The notes under the pieces: generated by a model | What the model was told of the DNA's origin: nothing | What the model saw: only the letters and a program-made list of their open reading frames with translations | The model's database searches: none | Source of the DNA: Burkholderia sp. SRS-46 | GTDB lineage: Bacteria; Pseudomonadota; Gammaproteobacteria; Burkholderiales; Burkholderiaceae | Direction of reading: 5' to 3' | DNA length: 64,000 nt | NCBI RefSeq assembly: GCF_004343775.1 | Contig: NZ_PTXL01000001.1 | Coordinates: forward strand, 1,240,001-1,304,000 | Shown: positions 1-11,000 of the stretch, piece after piece | Position numbering within the stretch: position 1 is the stretch's first letter | Layout of the letters: the number at the start of each line of letters is the position of its first letter | Translations under genes and position numbers: made by a program

Positions 1-1
1 G

Positions 2-3000
2 CCCGATCGCAGGCAGCTCGTTGCCTACGTGGTGTGCGCCGATCCCGCGCTGGACCCGGTCGCGCTGCGCCAGCGCCTGCGCGACCGGCTGCCCGCGCAC
101 ATGGTGCCGACCACGCTGGTGCGCATCGGCGAGATGCCGCTGACCGCGCACGGCAAGATCGACGTGAAGCGGCTGCCCGCGCCGGACGCGCAACCCGCTT
201 CGCCCGCCCGCGAGGCAACGGGCGGCGGGTTGCTCGACGACGACGAGCGCCGCGTCGGCGCGTTGTGGCGGCAGGTGCTGAACCGCTCCGACGTCGACCC
301 GGGCACCAACTTCTTCGACGCAGGCGGCCATTCGCTGCTGATCGTCAAGCTGCACGACCTGCTGGCCGCCGAATTCGCCGAAGCCGGCGGCCCGCTGCCG
401 ATCAGCGACCTGTTCCGCTTTCCGACCATCCGCAGTTTCGCGGCCTATCTGAAGGCACGGCGCGGCACGGCCGAACCGGCGACGGCGCGCGTGCCGGCCG
501 ACACGCCGCCGACGGCGCCGGTCGACGCACCGATCGCGGTGATCGGCATGGCGTGCCGGTTCCCGGGCGCCCCCGATCTGCAGGCGTACTGGCAGATGCT
601 GCTCGCGGGCCGCGAAGGCATCAGCCGCACCGACGGCGACGCGCCCGGCGCGACGGACGCCGCGCCACGCTCGGCCTTCGTCGCGGCTGGCGGCGTCGTC
701 GATCAGGCGGACTGCTTCGACGCCGAATTCTTCGGCCTGAGCCCGCGCGACGCGCTCACGCTCGATCCGCAGCATCGCGTGGCGCTCGAGTGCGCGTGGC
801 ACGCGCTCGAGCATGCCGGCTACGTGCCGGCCGCCGCGCCGCACGACTCGGTGGGCGTGTTTCTCGGCGTCGGCATCAATACGTATCTGCACGACGTGCT
901 GTTTCCGGACGGCGCGCTGCCCGAAGGCGCCGACGGCTACCACGCGCTGACCGGCAACGACAAGGATTTCGCGGCGACCCGCATTGCCTACCATCTCAAC
1001 CTGAAGGGGCCGGCGCTGGCCGTGCAGACCGCGTGCTCGTCGTCGCTCGTCGCGGTGGACATGGCGTGCCGCGCGCTCGCGAGCGGCGCGGCACGCATGG
1101 CGCTGGCCGGGGGCGTGTCGATCAGCTTTCCGCAGGGCGGCGGCTATCGCCACGAGCCCGGCATGATCCTGTCGCCGGACGGCCGCTGCCGGGCGTTCTC
1201 GCACGACGCGAAAGGCACCGTGCCGGGCGCCGGGGTAGGGATGGTGCTGCTCAAGCCGCTCTCGGCCGCGCTCGCGGACGGCGACAACGTGCTGGCCGTG
1301 ATTCGCGGCACCGCCGTCAACAACGACGGCGCGGTGAAGGCCGGCTACGCGGCGCCGGGCGTCGACGGCCAGGCGGCGGTGATCGCCGCCGCGCTGCACG
1401 CCGCGCACGTGCGGCCCGACGAGATCGACTACGTCGAGGCGCACGGCACCGGCACGGAGCTGGGCGACCCGATCGAGGTCGCCGCGCTCACGCGGGTGTT
1501 CGCGGGGCGCGAGGCGCCGCTCCTGCTCGGCTCGGTGAAAAGCAATATCGGCCACGCCGACTCGGCGGCCGGCGTCGCCGGCCTGATCAAGACGGTGCTC
1601 GCGCTGCATCACCGCGAGCTGCCGCCGAGCCTGCATTTTTCCGCGCCGAACCCGCACATCGATTTCGCGTCGGCCAGGATCGAAGTCGTCGCGCAGCGCC
1701 GGCCCTGGCCGTCCGATCGCGTGCGGCGGGCGGGGGTGAGCGCGTTCGGCATCGGCGGCACCAACGTCCATGCGGTGCTCGAGGAACCGCCCCGGCTGGC
1801 GCAGGCACCGGCGCAGGCCGACGCTTCGCCGCAGGTGCTGGTCGTGTCCGCGCGCTCGGAAGACAGCCTGGCCAGCGCGGTGACGGCGCTCGCCGATGCG
1901 CTTGACCCCGAGCTCGCGCCGGCTTCGCTCGATCTGCGGGACGTGGCGTACACGCTGCAGAACGGCCGCGCCGCGTTCGCCCATCGGGCGGCCGTGGTCG
2001 CCGGCACGCGCGAGCAGGCCGTCGCGGCGCTGCGCGGGCTCGCGCAGCAGGGCGCGGCGCCGCGGGCCGAGCGCGGCGAGCAGGCCACCGCGTTCCTGTT
2101 CCCCGGCCAGGGCAGCCAGTATCCGGGCATGGGCCGGGCGCTGTACGGCGCCGACGACGTCTATCGCTTCTGGTTCGACCGCTGCGCGGCCGCGCTGCTG
2201 CCGCATCTCGGCCAGGACTTGCGCACGCTGCTCCATGGCGCGCCCGGCGCGGCGGCGGACGGCGATGCGCTGAAGCAGACCGCGCTCGCGCAGCCCGCGC
2301 TGTTCTCGGTCATGTACGCGCTCGCGCAAAGTGCGCTCGCGCGCGGCATCGAACCGGCCGCGATGCTCGGGCACAGTCTCGGCGAATACGTCGCCGCGTG
2401 CCTCGCGGGCGTCTTCGAGCTGGAGGCCGCGCTGGCGCTCGTCGCCACGCGCGGCCGCCTGATGCAGGCGTTGCCGGGCGGCACGATGCTGGCCGTCCAG
2501 ATCGGCGAGGAAGCAGCGCACGCGCTGCTGCGCGAGCGCCCCGGCTGCGAACTGAGCCTGGCCGCCGTCAATGGCGCCGACCAGTGCGTATTCGCGGGAC
2601 CGACGCCGGCCATCGCCGCACTGCAGGCGCACCTGCAGGCCGGCAACCGGGTGGCGGTGCGGCTCGAAACGTCGCATGCGTTCCATTCGTTGTCGATGGA
2701 CGCGATGCGCGACGACTTCCTCGCCGCGTTTGCCGGCCTGACGCTGAAGGCGCCCACCCGGCGTTTCGTGTCGAACGTCACCGGCACCTGGATCACCGAT
2801 GCCGAAGCGACCGATCCGGCCTACTGGGCGCGCCATCTGCGCGAAGCGGTGCGGTTCGCCGACGGGCTCGACACGTTGCGCGAGGCCGGTGTCGGCGTGC
2901 TGCTGGAGCTGGGGCCCGGCAACGCGCTGCAAAAACTCGCGCGCGCGGCCGGCTGGGACGCGGCGAACGTGCCGCCGCTGGGGCTCGCGCGCCGCGCCGA

Positions 3001-5005
3001 GGCGCATGGCCACGCGATGCTCGAGGTGCTCGCGCGGAGCTGGCTCGCGGGGGCGCGCATCGACTGGCGGCGGCACGCGGGGGCCGACGCGCGGCAGCGC
3101 CGCAAGGTGGCGCTGCCCGGCTATGCGTTCGCGCGGCGCCGCCATTGGCCCGCCGCGCGCGACGGCGAGCGCGCCGGCACGGGGGCGCGGCTCGACAAGC
3201 GCGCCGACCTCGCCGACTGGTTCTATCTGCCGGGCTGGCAGCGCGCGCCGCAGCTCGCGCCGCTGGCCGCCGCTTCGCCGCCGGACACCTGGCTCCTGCT
3301 CGGCGCCGAACAGGCGGCCGCCGCCGCGCTCGCGGGCGCGCTGCGCGCGGCCGGCCAGCGCGTGATCGCGGTGGAGGCCGGCGCGCAGTATGCGACGGCG
3401 GGCCCCGATCGCTTCGTCGTCGATCCGCGTTCCGCCGACCACTATCGGCGCCTGCTGGCCGATCTGCCGGACGGCGCGCGCGTGCCGTCGCGCATCGTGC
3501 ACGCGTGGGGCACGGGCGTCGACGCGGACGCCGCGCGCGCGCCGGCGTCGGACCTCGATGCATTTTTCAGCCTGCTGCGCCTGGTGCGTGCGATCGGCGC
3601 GCTGGGGATCGTCGCGCCGTTGCGGATCGACATCGTGACGCGCGGCGCGGCGGACGTCACCGGCGCAGAGCGCCTCATGCCGGTGCTCGCGCCGCTGCTG
3701 GGCGCGGCGAAGGTCATTCCGCTCGAGTATCCGAACGTCCGCTGCCGGGTGATCGACGTCATCGACGGCGACGATGCCGGCCACGGCATGCGCGCGCTGC
3801 TGCAGGAACTGGCGCACGCCCCCGCATCGGGCCCGAAGACCGAGATCGTCGCGCTGCGCGGCCGGCATCGCTGGATCCCACACCTGAGCGCCATGCGTCT
3901 CGCGCCGCCCGAGCCCGACGCGGCGCGGCTGCGCACCGGCGGCACCTACCTGGTCACGGGCGCGTTCGGCGCCATGGGCGCGGCTGTCGCACGGGATCTC
4001 GCGACGACGTGGCGCGCCCGGCTCGTCCTGCTCGGCCGCCACGTCGACGCATCGCTCGTCGAAACGCTGCAGGCGGCGGGCAGCGACGTGTTCGCCGCCG
4101 CCTGCGACGTGGCCGACGCGATCGCGCTGTCGCGTGCGATCGACGCGGCGCAGGCGCGCTTCGGACGCATCGACGGCGTGTTCCACGCGGCCGGCGTCGC
4201 GGACCTCGGCGGCGTGATCCAGAACCGCGACGATGCATCGATCGCGGCGGCGATGGCCGCGAAAATCGACGGCACGATCGCGCTCGACGAACTGCTCGCG
4301 GCCGACCCGCCCGATTTCATGGTGCTGTTCTCGACGCTCGGCTCGCTGTTCCCGGAATCGAAGTTCGGGCAGGTCGGCTACGCGGCGGCCAACGAGTTCC
4401 TCGATCTGTACGCCGTCGAGCGCTCGGCGCGCACCGGCCGGTTCACGCTGGCGATCAACTGGGACGACTGGGCCGACGCGGGGATGACCGTCGCCGCGCA
4501 CCGCCGCTGGGGCATCGCCGCACCGAGCCGGCAGGTCGCCTTGAGCTCGGGCGAGGGCGTCGCGGCGCTCGCGCGCATGCTCGCCGCGCCGCATGCGCGG
4601 GTGGCGGTGTGCGTACGCGACCTGCCGGCGCTGGCGGCCCGGATGGCGCAGGGCCAGTCGCCGCTGGGCGGCCTCGCACCGCTGCACCTGCCGGCAGCCG
4701 AGCCGTCGCCGGGCGGGGCGCCGGCCGCCGCCGTCGCGACGGCCGGGCTGACGGCGACGGAAGCGCACCTGAGCGTCGTCTGGCGGCAGATCCTCGGCGT
4801 CGACGAGATCGGCAAGGACGACAATTTCTTCGATCTGGGCGGGCATTCGCTGATCGCGATGCGCCTGCTGGCGTTCGTGCGCGAGGCGCTCGGCGTCGAG
4901 CTGAACATCGCGGCCGTGTTCGACCATGCGGTGCTGTCGGACCTCGCACGGCATATCGACGGCATCCGCGCACCGGATGGACTGTTAGAGGAGTTCACGC
5001 TTTGA
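2..5005 (+). CDS. Hybrid NRPS/PKS (A-PCP-KS-AT-KR-ACP), 5' end outside window
   Basis: Assembly-line enzyme that adds one malonate unit to an aminoacyl starter and reduces the ketone. The frame is open from base 2, so the start lies upstream. In order: the end of an adenylation domain (A10 lysine in HGKID, near 160), a PCP (GGHSL, Ser codon at 332), a ketosynthase from about 530 (Cys in TACSSS at 1034, His in EAHGTGT, SNIGHA), an acyltransferase from about 2090 (GHSLGEY), a ketoreductase from about 3930 (VTGAFGAMG, YAAAN) and an ACP (GGHSL, Ser at 4847). The AT motif HAFH is the form usually associated with malonyl-CoA. There are no DH, ER or methyltransferase domains, so a beta-hydroxy unit is expected. 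The stop overlaps the TTG start of the next NRPS, which begins with a docking domain, so the chain should pass to it. Confidence 0.95.
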   Translation, partial: PDRRQLVAYVVCADPALDPVALRQRLRDRLPAHMVPTTLVRIGEMPLTAHGKIDVKRLPAPDAQPASPAREATGGGLLDDDERRVGALWRQVLNRSDVDPGTNFFDAGGHSLLIVKLHDLLAAEFAEAGGPLPISDLFRFPTIRSFAAYLKARRGTAEPATARVPADTPPTAPVDAPIAVIGMACRFPGAPDLQAYWQMLLAGREGISRTDGDAPGATDAAPRSAFVAAGGVVDQADCFDAEFFGLSPRDALTLDPQHRVALECAWHALEHAGYVPAAAPHDSVGVFLGVGINTYLHDVLFPDGALPEGADGYHALTGNDKDFAATRIAYHLNLKGPALAVQTACSSSLVAVDMACRALASGAARMALAGGVSISFPQGGGYRHEPGMILSPDGRCRAFSHDAKGTVPGAGVGMVLLKPLSAALADGDNVLAVIRGTAVNNDGAVKAGYAAPGVDGQAAVIAAALHAAHVRPDEIDYVEAHGTGTELGDPIEVAALTRVFAGREAPLLLGSVKSNIGHADSAAGVAGLIKTVLALHHRELPPSLHFSAPNPHIDFASARIEVVAQRRPWPSDRVRRAGVSAFGIGGTNVHAVLEEPPRLAQAPAQADASPQVLVVSARSEDSLASAVTALADALDPELAPASLDLRDVAYTLQNGRAAFAHRAAVVAGTREQAVAALRGLAQQGAAPRAERGEQATAFLFPGQGSQYPGMGRALYGADDVYRFWFDRCAAALLPHLGQDLRTLLHGAPGAAADGDALKQTALAQPALFSVMYALAQSALARGIEPAAMLGHSLGEYVAACLAGVFELEAALALVATRGRLMQALPGGTMLAVQIGEEAAHALLRERPGCELSLAAVNGADQCVFAGPTPAIAALQAHLQAGNRVAVRLETSHAFHSLSMDAMRDDFLAAFAGLTLKAPTRRFVSNVTGTWITDAEATDPAYWARHLREAVRFADGLDTLREAGVGVLLELGPGNALQKLARAAGWDAANVPPLGLARRAEAHGHAMLEVLARSWLAGARIDWRRHAGADARQRRKVALPGYAFARRRHWPAARDGERAGTGARLDKRADLADWFYLPGWQRAPQLAPLAAASPPDTWLLLGAEQAAAAALAGALRAAGQRVIAVEAGAQYATAGPDRFVVDPRSADHYRRLLADLPDGARVPSRIVHAWGTGVDADAARAPASDLDAFFSLLRLVRAIGALGIVAPLRIDIVTRGAADVTGAERLMPVLAPLLGAAKVIPLEYPNVRCRVIDVIDGDDAGHGMRALLQELAHAPASGPKTEIVALRGRHRWIPHLSAMRLAPPEPDAARLRTGGTYLVTGAFGAMGAAVARDLATTWRARLVLLGRHVDASLVETLQAAGSDVFAAACDVADAIALSRAIDAAQARFGRIDGVFHAAGVADLGGVIQNRDDASIAAAMAAKIDGTIALDELLAADPPDFMVLFSTLGSLFPESKFGQVGYAAANEFLDLYAVERSARTGRFTLAINWDDWADAGMTVAAHRRWGIAAPSRQVALSSGEGVAALARMLAAPHARVAVCVRDLPALAARMAQGQSPLGGLAPLHLPAAEPSPGGAPAAAVATAGLTATEAHLSVVWRQILGVDEIGKDDNFFDLGGHSLIAMRLLAFVREALGVELNIAAVFDHAVLSDLARHIDGIRAPDGLLEEFTL

Positions 5006-8000
5006 GAAGCCTCGCCGACCTGATAGCGGAACTGGCCACCCTCGATGTCGCGTTGACCTTGAGCGGCGACGTCCTGCGCGTGCGCGGCCCGGCCGGCGCG
5101 GTGACGCCCGCGCTGCGCGACGAGCTGGCGGCGCGCAAGGCCGAGCTGATCGGGCATTTGCGCACGCAGGCGCCGGCGCTGCGCGGCAGCGACACGCCAC
5201 GCGCCGAGGCGCCGCTGTCGTTCAATCAGCGCCGGATCTGGTTTCTCGAACGCCTGGACAGCGACAGCAGCGCATTCGTGATGGCGGCCGCGTGGCAGGT
5301 GTCGGGCGCGCTCGACGTCGATGCGCTCGATCGCGCGGTGACGGCGCTCGTCGCGCGGCACGAGCTGCTGCGCAGCGTCGTGAGCGACAGCGGCGAAGAG
5401 CCGGTGCTGCGGATCCTGCCGCCGCAACCCGTGCACGTGGCGCGGGCGCCGCACGTGACGGACGACGCGGGCGTGGAGGCGCTGCTTGCGCGCGAGGCCC
5501 GCACGCCGTTCGATCTGACGGCCGCGCCGCCGTTCCGGATCCGCGTGGCACAGCGCGCCCCCGCGCGTCACGTGCTGACGCTCGCGGTGCATCACATCGC
5601 GTCGGACCACTGGTCGATGGGCGTGCTGATCCGGGAGCTCGGCGAGCTGTATTCGGCGGCCGCGACCCACACCGCGCCCACGCTCGGCGCACTGCCGGTC
5701 AGCTTCTCCGACTACACCGTGTGGCAGCGCGACGCGTTCGGCGACGCGCAGCTCGCGCCGCATCTGCAGTTCTGGCAGGCGCAGCTGCGCGACGCCGTGA
5801 CCGATCTCGCGCTGCCGCTGGATCGCGCGCGGCCCGCGGAGCGCGGCGACAACGGCGCGCTTCATCGCTTCGCATTGCCGGCGGCGCTGGCGCAACGCGT
5901 CCACGCCTATGCGCTGCGCGCGAACGCGACGCCGTACATGGTGCTGCTCGCGGCCTATGCGCTGGTGCTGTCGCGCTGGTCGGGGCAGGACGAGATCATG
6001 GTCGGCTGCCCGGTCGGCAACCGCGACCGGGAAGAAACGCGCGGCCTCGTCGGGTTCTTCATCAGCACGCTGCCGTTGCGGATCGATCTGCGCGGCGACC
6101 CCGATTTCGCCGGCATCGTCGCGCGCGTGCGGGCCGCCTGCCTCGCGGCGTTCGCGCACCAGGACGCGCCGTTCGACCGCATCGTCCAGGCGGTGAAGCC
6201 CGAGCGCACGCTGAACCGCGCGCCGCTGTTCCAGACGATGTTCGTCCAGCAGCCCGCCGGCAGCCCGGCGCTGTCCCTCGCGGGGCTCGACGTCGAGCCG
6301 CTCGCGATGCGCGCCGGCGCGCCCGAACTCGATCTGACCTGCTTCATCGACGGCAGCGAGGCCGGCTACCACGGTGTCGTCGAGTACGACGCCGACCTGT
6401 ACGACGAAGCCGCCATCGCCGAAGTGTTCCGGCAATTCGCTCACGTCGTCGAAACCGGCGTACGCGCCGCGCCGTCCGGCGTGCCGCTGTCGACGTTCCC
6501 GCTGGCGCCGCCTCGACCCGCGCCGGCGCCGTGCGCGCCGTCCGCCGTCGCCGCGCTGCCGGCCCTGATCGCCGCGGTCGCGGCCGCGCATCCGCAGCGC
6601 GTGGCGATCGAAAGCGGCGGCCAGCAGATACGTTATGGCGAGCTGACGAGCCGGGTCCACGCGCTCGCCGCGCGCCTCGCACACGCGGGCGCCGCGCGGG
6701 GCAGCGTGATCGGCCTCGGCCTGCCGTCGTCGGTCGAGCTGATCGTCGCGATGCTGGCGGTCTGGCAGGTCGGCGCCGCGTATGTCGTGCTGAGCCCGTC
6801 GCAGCCGGCCGCGCGACGCGCGCGGATGATCGAGGCCGCCGGCGCAACGCTCGCCGTGACCGCCGCCGGCGACGACGGCGACTGGCCGATCGCGACGCTG
6901 GCGCTCGACGATACGGCCGGCCGCGACGCGGTGCCGGCCGCGCCGGCCGCGCGCGGCTGGCCCAGCGCCGATGCGCTCGCCTACGTGTGCTTCACGTCCG
7001 GCTCGTCGGGCACGCCCAAGGGCGTCGCCGTCACGCACGGCAATCTGCGCAACCACGCGCGCGCGGTGATGCGCGAATTCGGGCTCGACGGCGACGATCG
7101 CGTGCTGCAGTTCGCCGCCCCCGATTTCGACGTGGTGGCCGAGGAGATCTTCCCGACGCTGGCCGCCGGCGCGTGCGTGGTGGTGCGTCCGGCGGGCGCG
7201 ATCGACAGCCTCGAAGCCTTCACCGAGTTCGCGGCCGACGCGCGCCTGAGCGTGCTCAACCTGCCGGCCGCGTTCTGGCACGAGTGGGTGCGGATGCTCG
7301 ACCAGGCAGGCCGCGCGCCGCACGCCAGCCTGCGGCTGCTGGTGACGGGCAGCGACCGCGTCTTCACGCACCGGCTCGCGCAATGGCAGCGCCTGTGCCG
7401 GCATCCGGTCGGCTTCCGCAGCGGCTACGGCCCGACCGAGGCCACGATCAGCGCCGCGTTCTTCGATCCGGCGCGCGATCCCGTGCCGGCGGCGGCCGAA
7501 ACCCTGCCGCTCGGCCACGCGATCGACAACGTGCAATTGCGGGTCGTCGATCCCGCGGGGCACGAGGTCCCGGCCGGCGTGATCGGCGAGCTGGTGGTCA
7601 GCGGCGCGGGCGTCGCGCAGGGCTATCTCGACCGGACGAACCGGATCGACGCGACGACGGGCTTCCGGCCGCAGGCCGGCGCGCCCGGCGAGCGCTGCTA
7701 CTGGACGGGCGATCTCGGCCGCACCCGCGCGGACGGCACGCTCGAGTTCCTCGGCCGCAACGATCACCAGATCAAGATTCGCGGCTTCCGCATCGAGCCC
7801 GCGGAAATCGAGGCCGCGTTGAGCGCGCATCCGCAGGTGCGCGAGGCGGCGGTGCGGTTGCAACCCGACGCGGGCGGAACGCCGCGGCTGGTCGCCATCG
7901 TCGCGGGCGACGTGGACGCCGTCGCGCTGCAGGCGTGGCTGGGCGAGCGCCTGCCGGCCTACATGGTGCCGGGCGCGTTCGCTGTCGTGCCGGCGCTGCC

Positions 8001-11000
8001 GCGTACCGCGTCCGGCAAAGTCGACCCGCACGCGCTGGCCGCCATCGAAACGTTGCGCCACGAAGCCGCCGACGCGCCAGCCGCCACCGCAGCCGAAGCG
8101 GCACTCGCGCGGCTTTTCGCGGACGTGCTCGGCGTGCCGTCGGTCAGCGCGATCGACAATATCTTCGGGCTCGGCATCGACTCGATCCGCAGCCTGCAGA
8201 TCGTGTCGCGCGCGCGTCAGCTCGGCTGGCGCCTGACGGTTCGCGACGTGTTCCGGTTCCAGACCATCCGCCAGCTCGCGCAGGCCGTCGACGCGCAAAC
8301 GCCACTGCTTGCCGATGCAACGGCGCCGGCCGAGCAGGAGGAGGGCGACGCGCCGCTGTCGCCGATCCAGGCCTGGTTCTTCGAGCAAATTCACGAGGGT
8401 GCGCAGCACTACAACCAGGCGGTCGTGCTGCATGCGCGCCAAGAGATCGACGCCGCCGTGCTCGCGCGCGCGCTCGACGCGGTGGTCGCGCGCCACGAGA
8501 TGCTGCGCATCCGGGTGCGCGACGGCCGGGTCGACGTCGTCGACCGGCCGGCCGCCGGCATGCTGGCCGTGATCGACGCCGACGCCAGCCTCGACGCAGC
8601 GGCGCCAGGCAACGGCGAACACCTGCGCGATCTCGCCTACGCGCTGGCGCAGGAATCGATGCGCGTCGACGAAGGACGGGTCGTGCAGGCGGTGCTGGTG
8701 CGCCCGGGCGGCCGGCTGATGATCGCCGTGCATCACCTCGCCGTCGACACGTACTCGTGGTCGATCCTGCTCGACGATCTCGCGCGTGCATACGCGCAAG
8801 CCGCCCGTGGCGAGGCGATCGCGCTCGCGCCTGCATCCACGCCGTATCGCGGCTGGTCGCGCCGGCTGGCGGGGCTCGCGGCCACGGCCGAGGCCGCCGC
8901 CCATGCGCGCCATCTGGCCGAACGCCACGGCGGGCACGGCCATACGGTCCTGCCGCCGGCCACCTCGGCGGGCGCCGTATCGGGCGCCGCCACGCGGGCC
9001 TTCACGTTGACCGAGCAGACCACCGCCGCGCTGCTGCACGCGGTGCCGAAGGCGTTCGGCACGCGCATCGACGAAACGCTCGTCGCGGCACTCGCCCGCG
9101 CGGCCGGCCGCGCCGGGATCGCTGAGCCGATGCATGTCGACCTCGAGCGCAACGGCCGCGCCGACCTGTTCGAGCACGTCGACCTGTCGCGAACCGTCGG
9201 CTGGTTCACGGCCGTGCAGCCCGTGACGATCGACCGGTTCCGCGAGCAGCCCGTCGCCGCGCTGCTGAAGGCGGTCGGCGCGGCGGTGCGCGAGGCGCCC
9301 TACGACGGGCTCGGCATGGGCGTGCTGCGCTACCTGTCGCCCGACCCGGCGGTGCGCGCGTCGCTCGCCGCGTTGCCCCATGCCGAGATCCTCGTGAATT
9401 ATCTCGGCCGCATGGATGGCGCGCCCGCCGACGGCGGCCTGTTTGCCGTCACCGACGAGCCCACGGGCCGCACCGTGAGCCCCGCGGTGGCCCGCAGTCA
9501 CGTGATCGAGCTGAACGCGGGGCTCTGGGGCGGCTGCCTGCGGGCGGAGCTCAGCTTCCCCGACTCGGCCGAACATCGCGCGACGATCGACCGCTGGCTG
9601 GACGGCATCGTCGCCGTGCTCGACGAGTTCGCCGCGCTGGCGCTCGCCGCGGACGCCGAGGCCCCGCAAGCGGCGCAGCTCGCCGGCGAGCACTTGCCGG
9701 CAGCGCTGCCGCTCACGCCGTTGCAGCAAGGCATCCTGTTTCACAGCCTGCGCGACCCGAGCCCGTACTTCGACCAGCTGTGCATCACGCTCGACGGCGC
9801 GCTCGACGTCGCGGCGTTCCGCGCCGCGTGGCATCGCGCGCTGGCCCGCCACGAGATCCTGCGCACGAGCTTTCACTGGCACGACACGTCGACGCCGCTC
9901 CAGCGCGTCCATGCCGACGCGGTGCTGCCGTGGCAGCTGGAGGACTGGCGCGGCATCGCGCCCGATGCGCACCCGGCCGCGTTGCACGCGCTCATGCAGC
10001 GCGACCGCGATGCCGGCTTCGACCTCGCGCAAGCGCCGCTGATGCGCATGCACCTGATCCGCACCGGGGACGCGCGGCACACGCTCGTCTGGAGTGCGCA
10101 TCATCTGCTGCTGGACGGCTGGTCGGTGTCGATCCTGATGGGCGAAATCTTCGCGCTGTATCGGGAGGCGCGCGGCGATCTGTCGAGCCGCCTGCCCGAT
10201 GCGCCGCCGTTCACGGCCTACGTGCGCTGGCACGAAGCGCAGCGCCGCGAGCACGGCGACGCCGGCGTCGCATTCTGGCGACGGACCTTGCAGGGCATCG
10301 ATGCGCCGACGTCGCTGGCGTTCCTGCGGCAAGCGCACGACCCGCATGCGGCGGCCGGTTCCGTGGCGCTCGCGCGCCGCCTGTCGACCGAGACGACGGC
10401 GGCGCTGCGTGCGCTTGCGCAACGCGCGCGCGCGACGCTCGGCACGTTGATGCAGGCCGCGTGGGGGCTCCTGCTCGCCCGCCACAGCGGCACGCGCGAC
10501 GTGCTGTTCGGGGTGACGGTGTCCGGGCGGCCGGCCGAACTGGACGGGATGGAGCGGATGGTCGGCATGCTGATCGCGACCGTGCCGGCGCGCATCGCGA
10601 TTCCGGCGGACCTCCCGCTCGCGGCGTGGCTGCACGCGCTGCAGGAACAGCATCTCGAACGGGAGCAGTACGCGTACATCCCGCTGACCGAAATCAAGCG
10701 TGCGTCGGAGATGCCGCCCGACGCCGAGCTGTTCCAGTCGCTGCTGCTGGTCCAGAACTATCCGGGCGCGGACACGCTGCAGGCGGCGGGCCTGCGCATC
10801 GCCGACGTCGCGACGCACGAGAACACCCACTATCCGCTGACGCTGTCGTGCACGACCGGCGACACGCTCGAACTGCAGCTTCACCGCGACAGCGAAACGG
10901 TCGCCGAACGCGCCGCGCAGCGGCTGCTCGACCAGCTCTGCGCACTGCTCGACGCGATGGCGGCGCAGCCGGAACGACCGGCCGGGCATTTCGTCTCGCT

